From Allodiplogaster sudhausi (Eukaryota > Nematoda > Chromadorea > Rhabditida > Diplogasteridae), in the NCBI GenBank assembly GCA_945643635.1, contig CALZFC010000080.1:1147501-1211500 (forward strand): DNA of 64,000 nt, given 5' to 3'. Positions 43,183 to 64,000 of the stretch are shown here, one piece after another. The first letter of the stretch is position 1. Each line of letters starts with the position of its first letter. The position numbers and the translations under genes were made by a program. The notes beneath the pieces were generated by a model, which saw only the letters and a list, made by a program, of their open reading frames with translations, was not told the origin of the DNA and did no database searches.

Positions 43183-45069
43183 CTAAGTCTTCTTGAAAAA
43201 GCTGGAAATTTTGCTCTGATTTTTCGGAGCAGCCTTGGCGCCCTGCAAATAGAAGAATGAATGTACTCTAGGGCTCTTTGTCTCTTATCCCTTATCCTCT
43301 CATTCTTCTCCCTCTCTCTCCTTCGCTTCTTCATTTTTTCGTTCTTTTCTAACTTCTCTCTGTCTCTCTCGCCCTCTTTCTCTCTCTCTCTCTCTCTGCC
43401 TCACTCACCTTCGATGCCATCAAAGTAGTTCCAAGTTGCTTGGATGGCTGCAGCGGCCTCGTCTCTTTCTCCTTCTTCTGTTCAGCCACGGAAATCTCCT
43501 TCTCCACTGGCATCACTTTCGTTACTAAACAAAAATGTATTCAACTTCGCACGGAATACACAGGAATCCCCTCCAAAGTGCTGTGTTTAAGAACTATTTA
43601 TGGCAACACCAGATATATTAGTATGTTTTAAAATTGCTGTTAAAAAAAGTAAATAATCGTACCCAAGAAGCCGTCCTCATCCGTGTAAGTAGTCTCCTCC
43701 ATTACTACCTTCTTGGCCGGGCCAGGTGGCGGGGTATTGTGTTTCCGAGCTGAAAGGATGGCTTTTCTTTCTTAGAATTTCATAATAACTGCCTAGGTAT
43801 TTTCATGATGTGCCGATATCCTTGTAACCAAAGAAATAAACATACGAGTTCAAGTAAAAAATATAATAGCTTCTCGCCAGCTTACGCGATCGCCTGAGAG
43901 GAACGGCGAAGGTTGGCTCTGCGGCCTTGGCCTTCTTTCCCTTTCCAGCAGCCGATTTCCGGTCGCTTGAAGAGCTCGCCGAGGGCTCTTCTTCCATTTC
44001 GTCATTCCGCTCAAAGAATGAGGAGGTTACCCAAGACAACGGTTACATTCTTTTCATGCAAAATTTTCAATTATAAATATTTATTTTGTTATCTCTAAAA
44101 ATTGATTGTTTAAAAGGGAAGCGAAACCTTCTCTGGACTCTCGTCGGCGTTGTCGAAGAGATCATCTTCTGAAAAGAAGCGACTATGGCAATTGATTATT
44201 CTGATAGATTTAAAGAAAGAAATGAGTATGAAGTTTGTAGATAGTAATAAAGAAAGAATTCCTTGCCTTTCCCTCCGATTCTGCTGGCTGCTGGTCTCTT
44301 CTTGTCTGCGTCCTTTGCTCTTGTCTTGATTGCTCCTCTTCCCTTTGTCTCTGCCTTCTTCGCTGGCGGGGACTCTCTCTCTTTCTCATTCTCTTCTTCT
44401 TCGTCCACAACAATCTTCCGTTGTCTCCTAAAAGGAAAAATTGAAATAACTACAATGCGCTTTTCCCCCTACAAAAGTAGGCTATCTGCTCATCAAATAA
44501 AGAAAGCGCTAAAAGACGACAGTACATAAATCGGTCAATTTTATACCTACCCGGTTTGCTGTTGAAAACTACAGTATCCCATTAAGTTATCTTGACTTAC
44601 TTTCTGTTCAGGACCGGCGAATTTGAATCCTCTCCCTTGTCGCTGTTTACTGAGGGGCTTTTCTCTGGTCTTACAGGCGATTTCTTAAAAAAATTAATGA
44701 TGAAATCAAGTGTCTAGCAAAGTTAGAATATAAATTAACACAAATGCATAAACATAATAGACGAGACTTATGGTTAGATGAAGGAGTAAATAAGTGAATA
44801 TGAAACCTTCTTGGGTGTTTCCTTCTTGGTAGAGGCGGGCTTAGTCAGCAGTTTGCTAAGGTTCAACTGAGGCTGATTCTTGGAAGCCATCAGCGGCTAA
44901 AGAGATAATAATGAATTATGCGGAAAATTATTTTCATAATAATTTTCTTTAACATTTGTTCCTGAACTCTAAACAGGGCAATAAATACTTTTGGGAAGTG
45001 GTAACGTCCTAAGATGAAAGAATTATTAAGTGCAGTTGAGTGGAGCGAATGCAGACAGAGATGTAAAAT

Positions 45070-45100
<31 letters not shown>

Positions 45101-47235
45101 GAGAGGAGAGAAGAGATAAGAGAGAGAAAGAGAGAAAGAAAGAGAAGAGACAGCGACAGGAAAGGAGAGAGAGAGAAAGGGAGAGATACAGAGAGGGGAG
45201 AGAGAGAATAAGATGAAGGGAGAACTGGCCTTGTTCTTCTTCTCGTCCACAGCCTCCTTGACTTTCTCTCCCTTCTTCATCTCCTGCTCGTTCTTCTCCT
45301 TCTGAATCCTTTCTCCTCTCTTCTCCATACTCTTCGTACACGCGATTGTGCCACGGCGCCAGTCATCTACCAAGATGCTTATTTTAATGGGCGGGATCAT
45401 ATTTTACTATTATTGCATTATACTGTCGCTTAAGTAAAGCAACCAAGAGTAGTAAAATAAGTGAACATATATTAATTTTGTTCGAGAGAAAACATGCAGT
45501 AGCAAAAAGAACCTAAAAAGCATAAGTAAATCCAGTTCAAGAGCCATTAATAAAACGAGCATGCCAACGATGTAATCTTCAATAGTCAATCTCTTCTACG
45601 AAACAAAACTTTCAAGTATGAATGGTAGCATCCCCTTGCAAAAGGATGAATAAATAACGGTCCCAAATTTCCGTAATGTATTCTAACAATAAGGAACCCC
45701 GTTCCTTTAAAGGAACTATCTGACGAATAATTATACAGTAGCGGTAGAGAACCACTTTGAATGCGCGCGCTCATAAAGTTGCCTGAATGCGCGCGCTCAT
45801 AAAGTTTGAGAGAGCATGTGAAATAGGAGGGCGGCTCTGACCTACCGTAGCTAATTCTCTACCCGCCAGATTTCACGTTACTTTTGCTCGGAATATAATG
45901 AAAGAAAATCGCTCAATCTTTCTGGATAGATGTTTAACGTTAATATGAACTTATCAACATAGAACAAAACAAAGGTTAATTATTCCCCGGATACCTCCTT
46001 TAACAACATTTTCAACCACTAGAGATATCTCTCACCATCAGCATCTCATATTGAATAGTTCATTCAATTCCTTGACAAAATATAGAAATACTATAAAAAA
46101 TCAGGTCAACGGTAGGAAATGCAAGAAAAGAATGAAACCTTTCAAGAATTGCTCCTCATCGAGTCGATCAGAGAGAAGGAGAGTGTAGAGATCCTGAAAC
46201 GGGAGCAAGTCATGTCAGCAAAAGATCAGTTAAACATTCAAAACATCCCACGATTCAATACCGCACTTCTCTTCAAAAGTTCTTCGAGAATTGAACTTGA
46301 ATATCTTTTTCACTTTTGTACTTCTCCTTCCATCTCACTTTGTTGACTGATTAGCATTTCAAGATACTCAATATGGGGGTATTGAAGAGGTCAGTGTCGG
46401 AAGGGTAAGGAATGCAGCCACCCTCCCCATATGCATGCAACTTACAACTGAGAGCACTGCTCAAAAGCCCGTTCCTACCTCAACTTCCTGCGTGTGGAGT
46501 GCGAAGAGAGACTGGTCCACTGCCCCCGCATCCGCCGCTTCGAATTCAGCGCGCTGCAAGGCTGCGTCCGCATCGCGTACCAGCAGAGTTGCCGCGCGTC
46601 GCGGCTCACCAGAAGATGCTGGCAGTGAATGGTATTTGACGTGAACTCACAAACAGGGATTGCACCAGTTCAAATACTCATCAGTATATACTGGAGAAAA
46701 AAAAAGGAGGAACTGAAGGAATGCACTCTTCACTAAGGATCACTCACAAACAAAAGATCGAATAGACTTTCAAATACATTGCTCTTTCCTTCCATTAAGC
46801 GAAAGACACAACATTAAATCTAACTGAGCACTCTAACAGCTACAAACGAATAAAAGTTGGAATTTCTACCGTCGCCAGCGCTGCGAACTCCACTCATCAT
46901 GTAGAATGCGTGCAGCTTTTTGCAACTCTTCTGCTTCTCCGAGTAGAACGTTTCCATCTCCCTTAAGAATATGAACACTCCAAATCAAGATGTCTTTTCT
47001 AACACTTGGAATACTTCATCATTCTATATTTGAACGAAATATCAGTGCACATTCCACTCTTCTGCTAATCTACAGCGCTGTAGAACTGGACATCACTTAA
47101 GGGAAAACAGCTAGTTTAAATATAGGATGAATATCATTCTAGAATGAAGTATACTTTTTAATGCTTACTTGAGCGCGTCGCCCGCGTCGCATCCCGCATG
47201 GCGTGCCAAGGTAAGCGCAGTTACCGGGCGATGAT
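43183..47235 (-). CDS. POLD3: DNA polymerase delta subunit 3 (p66/Pol32), 5' end missing
   Basis: Accessory subunit of replicative DNA polymerase delta, in the nucleus. N-terminal exons 47235-47169, 46961-46870, 46618-46479, 46193-46139 and 45366 to ~45238 join in phase and line up with the human N-terminal winged-helix region: LARHAGCDAGDALKEM, then HAFYMMSGV, then TLLVRDADAALQRAEF and FALHTQEVEDLYTLLLSD. Next come Lys/Glu/Ser-rich linker exons (44896-44808, about 44690-44600, 44428-44270, 44175-44130, about 44035-43890). The conserved tail follows: 43749-43663 with TTYTDEDGFL, 43524-43409 with VTKVMPVEKE, and 43242-43183 ending KNQSKISSFFKKT. The last is a PCNA-binding PIP box (QxxIxxFF) at the extreme C-terminus, as in other POLD3 proteins. 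The first exon was not found, and phase between 45238 and 44600 is unresolved by one base. Confidence 0.8.
45758..45806 (+). repeat. Short tandem duplication
   Basis: TGAATGCGCGCGCTCATAAA with AGTT occurs twice in tandem in a POLD3 intron. GCGC-rich, unlike its surroundings. Confidence 0.7.
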
Positions 47236-48655
47236 CTGAGAAGAGCAGATGCTCGAGAATCACTCGGATTCCCGACATTTAAAGGCCTGCATTCGAAAGG
47301 AATTGGCGGGAACTTCAACGATCCGGATATTAAGCGGGCACGCGGTTCACTCACAAGGAACATGTGCAGCGAAACAATGAAAACGAAGCAACGGATAAAG
47401 CAAATGAATAGAACTGGCAGGAACGCACAAGGAAAATTGAACGAAGCATAATTTTTCATGGGCTTTCCGAGCATACGCAGGGCGTCGGCAAGGGCCGGGC
47501 CGCAAACTATTCTCAAGTTTGACAATACTGTAGTCAATTGTGTCATAACTAGGTCATGGAGTTCACCCGGTTTCTTCAAAATTCCTCTTGCAATGGTTTT
47601 TTTACGGACAATTACTGAATCAACAATACACCCATCCAAGATCTTTTATCATTTTGATGACTGCATAAACATCGGTAACACTGAACCCTTAAACATAATA
47701 TTTGTTCATAAATAAGAACAAGACGTACGATAAACCTTACATCCATCCATCCACCAAGACCGATTCTATGACTGAAGCGAAAAGAATGGACCCAACCGCG
47801 AATTGTGATATTTTTGAAAGGGAACTGTCTGTTGGCAACGACGTATTCGAGAAAGCAGCGGAGAGAGGAGCAGCTCAGTTATCACAAAGCAAGACAAAGA
47901 GTACGAGAGGATTCGAGTGTAGCTTTTACTTCTGAGGCTTGCGTGTCCGCTTACATGGAAATAAATACAAAAATTCGCGGATAAACAATGATCGATTATC
48001 GACTGATTAAAGCATCACATGAAAGTGTTGTCAGTGTTGTGCCTTGCATTCGAGGGCCAGCATTCAGCAAAAGAAAAACTATTCTTAAAGAAAAACCTTA
48101 ACACATTGAAAAAAATTCAAGGGTTCATACTGAACGGTGATTGTTTTCTTTCAGATCTCTAGGATGTTAACTACCAGCTTAAGCAACCACAGCAAAGGAA
48201 CAATGGCAACTCCCCATAACATCGATTCGACCTGTTTCACTCAGATTGTCACTTGGAACAAGAAAATCAATATATCGCAAGCAGATATCACAGAAGGGTC
48301 GAATATACTTTGATAACTCTCTTACAACCTCTAGACTATCTAGCACCCATACTCGAGTACAAATAAAAAGAATAGAAAATAATGAAACTCTTCAACACGC
48401 ATAGAACAAAGAACACAATTGGCGAGTAGACAGGAAAACAATAGAAAAGGAGGAAGCATGAATTAACGATAGAAAAGTCATCGAAATCCATTTCTGCATA
48501 CATATTTCTGCATGCACAATTGGCAAATATTCACCTAATTTACATGTACAAGAAGAGTTAGCAATTACAAAAAGACTACGGTAGAGTTGGCGAAAGCAGA
48601 ATAAGATCAGAGGAGGGCTCCATTGAATCGGCTTTCGACACCGTTGAACTCACAA
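47236..48655. other. Gap between POLD3 and PI4KB
   Basis: The POLD3 first exon is expected here. A minus-strand frame of 166 codons (47639-47139) overlaps the real POLD3 exon in another frame and is T-rich. A GC-rich stretch at 47465-47510 (minus: CGPALADALRMLGKP) looks coding but could not be joined. A plus-strand frame (47780-47935, MTEAKRMDPTANCDIFE) is also possible. None is firm. Confidence 0.3.
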
Positions 48656-62091
<13,436 letters not shown>

Positions 62092-63176
62092 CTGGAAATA
62101 ATAAGTATAACTTTGCATATCTTTAACATTTACAAACATGGACCGATATCATCGATTATTGTCATCTAGCAAACTGCGAAAACGGATACGAAAGTTACGG
62201 GAAGGCCCTACGCACCACGTAGACAGCTTGACAATGACAAATGTGTTGAGGAAACAGCGATTACAGGATTGCGTACTCTCACTGCTACTCCAACACAACA
62301 CATTATGAGTAGGCTCTCGAGGCCACTTCCTGTTTTCTAAATATCACAGACATTCTCATGAAAAGATTGCAACAGGAAAAATATGCAGATGACTTTCGAT
62401 GTTCTGGCTAGACATATTAGGGATATTGGAAAGCAATAACGGGCAGAACCGGAATTGGCAAAGAGAACCCCAGCCGCAGAGAAAGGCGCGGAAAACGCAA
62501 ACACATCCGAGGCCAAGTAAGCGCACAATCAATGGCCGCGAATTTGCTTTCTTCCGTCTTGGCGGCAGCTGAAGCTATTTCAGCTGTTGCTCTTCGTTTC
62601 AGAAGCCAGTCGAAAGAAGAAGTGAAACATGACCAAGACGCAAGGTGGAAAATGTAAATTAAGAAACATACTAACACATTTTACAAGTAATTCTTCGTTT
62701 GAACAGAAAATGATAATAAACGCGAACATTGTTCTCATTGTCAGAAATGATGGTGTGTATGACGATGCGCATACTACAAACTATAACAGAATACTACCCA
62801 ACTACTGTTGTACGATAGAGCAGTAAGTGTTCGCAGTGTCAGCTGAGATGTCAATGTGTGTGTTTGGTAATATTTCCTATAAGTTTTTTTGCACTATTTC
62901 ATTAATTAATATATCAAATACCGTTAAAAACGTAACTTTATCTGCAGAAAGACGACCTTGTAAAACGAACTTTATGATATGCGCTACTAATCTTCTTAAG
63001 TTTACAAGGCCAGATCAAACTGCAGCTCCTGTTATCATACGATGCTACAGAAAAGAGAAAGCATGTGAAAGTAGAACACCGGACAGATCAGGAAAACATT
63101 GAGACAGTTGCCCAACGAAAGACGAGATACGGATGGCAGAGTCTGCTAGAATGTTATTTGACTTCATTACATATAC

Positions 63177-63178
<2 letters not shown>
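62092..63178. other. Region upstream of PI4KB exons seen
   Basis: The PI4KB start exon should lie here or further right; the first exon found needs one base of phase from upstream. A minus-strand open stretch at 62640-62420 (FDWLLKRRATAEIASAAAK) could be 5' sequence but does not join. No other gene supported. Confidence 0.3.
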
Positions 63179-63221
<43 letters not shown>

Positions 63222-63240
63222 TAGAGAGAGAGAGAGAGAC

Positions 63241-63277
<37 letters not shown>

Positions 63278-63290
63278 TAGAGAACGAAAA
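63179..63290 (+). repeat. GA microsatellite
   Basis: Long GAGAGA runs broken by GATGGATA and GACGGATA. Open frames over it are artefacts. Confidence 0.9.
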
Positions 63291-63809
63291 AGAGAGAACA
63301 AGCAAACCAGTTTGTGACTTGCGAGCAATAGCTCAAGTTAGCCCACTGAAGTAGTAAGTAGTGCAAAACGTGTCTGGGAGGAGGATCCTTATCCCTCCCT
63401 CAGGCAGATCTCAAGGAAAGGAAGAGGCATCACTCATTCATCCACTGGCCAGAAGACAAACACTTACTCGTCCACTCGCCACCCCTGAACATCCGTTTAG
63501 TGGAGACTAAATGCCAAGCAGATAAAATCCGCTCTGAAATCTTCTTAAATTCTTTTAACGCTTTAAATATGTTTCCAAAAATTACTCTTTTGTTCGTGAT
63601 TTTAGTTGGTTGACACTTCGACGTGAGATTCTCGAAATTAGCATAAGGGGAATCTAACGATGAGCACTCGCATACTTCTCTTCATTTTTAGCTCTCCTCT
63701 ATCTCGCTCTCTCTTTCAATCTCTCTCTGTCTCTCAATCTCTCTCTCTCTCTCTCTCTCTGTCTATCTCTATCTCTCTTTGACCAAATAATAAATCAGTG
63801 CAAAAACCA
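63291..63809. other. Spacer with CT tract
   Basis: AT-rich, then a CT tract at about 63690-63780. No gene seen. Confidence 0.4.
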
Positions 63810-64000
63810 TATGACGCGATTTGCGAGAGAATCGTAAGGAAGCCAAAGAGCCGGGGACCCGGCAAAATTAGATATCGCTCAAAAGCTCTTTATAGGTACT
63901 TTTTAACACGGCGAAACGAGTGGAATGGGTCCGGGAGTCTGAAATCGCCATTTTGGCGAGCTGTGCGAGGTTTAAAATTCGAGAGCCCGATGAAACTTGC
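63810..64000. mobile_element. Foldback family 1, copy 4 (runs off window)
   Basis: Begins ATGACGCGATTTGCGAGAG and matches the left arm of copy 2 (GAGCCGGGGACCCGGCAAAA, GCTCAAAAGCTCTTTATAGG) with a few differences. The rest lies beyond the window. Confidence 0.85.

Noticed and set aside
46412..46644. Two plus-strand frames of about 70 codons
   Set aside because: The minus-strand exon 46618-46479 fits POLD3 in sequence and phase on both sides, so these are shadows.
47139..47639. 166-codon minus-strand frame between POLD3 and PI4KB
   Set aside because: T-rich, overlaps the POLD3 exon 47235-47169 in a different frame, and contains a hydrophobic run encoded by AT-rich sequence. Only the short GC-rich piece near 47465-47510 might be coding.

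Overview
The window is eukaryotic nuclear DNA, most likely from a nematode outside Caenorhabditis. The case rests on a 7-exon serpentine chemoreceptor of the srv/srg type, 3' splice sites lying a few bases upstream of start codons (as in spliced-leader trans-splicing), many short GT-AG introns, GC-rich exons in AT-rich flanks, a ZP-type cuticle or matrix membrane protein, and several families of foldback DNA transposons. Introns carry many CT tracts, often on the sense strand. All gene models were joined by hand from splice signals, reading frame and phase. No transcript or database evidence was used.

Layout, left to right. 269-940 (+): 3' end of a Ser-rich protein. 2971-4569 (-): serpentine receptor with one in-frame stop. 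6491-7901: a long inverted-repeat element. 8120-9369 (+): Tyr/Pro-rich protein made of two modules, with one internal stop. 12069-21088 (+): a 21-exon, 810-residue membrane protein with a ZP-N module. Its first intron holds a second foldback element, and a piece of that intron has been copied into a later intron.

22514-25032 (+) and 34996-37781 (+): two paralogues of an unrecognised gene in which most exons are in phase and each encodes one ~39-residue repeat. Between them lie a decayed copy of the ZP-gene tail (25368-26760), small minus-strand orphan genes, a foldback element with TA ends (28377-29907), and a dead non-LTR reverse transcriptase split by a hAT-like element with a perfect 8-bp target duplication (32941-34069). 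I read 18.6-38.1 kb as an old tandem duplication of [ZP tail + small ORF + repeat gene], with later insertions in the second unit.

The right third holds conserved housekeeping genes. 38223-42179 (+) is a TatD-family (TATDN2-like) nuclease with a Pro-rich tail. 43183-47235 (-) is DNA polymerase delta subunit 3 with a C-terminal PCNA-binding motif. 48656-62091 (-) is phosphatidylinositol 4-kinase beta, with an intact tRNA-Ala(UGC) nested in one intron. The window ends inside another copy of the foldback family first seen at 6.5 and 13.7 kb.

The strongest candidate for something undescribed is the exon-per-repeat gene pair and the tandem duplication that carries it.
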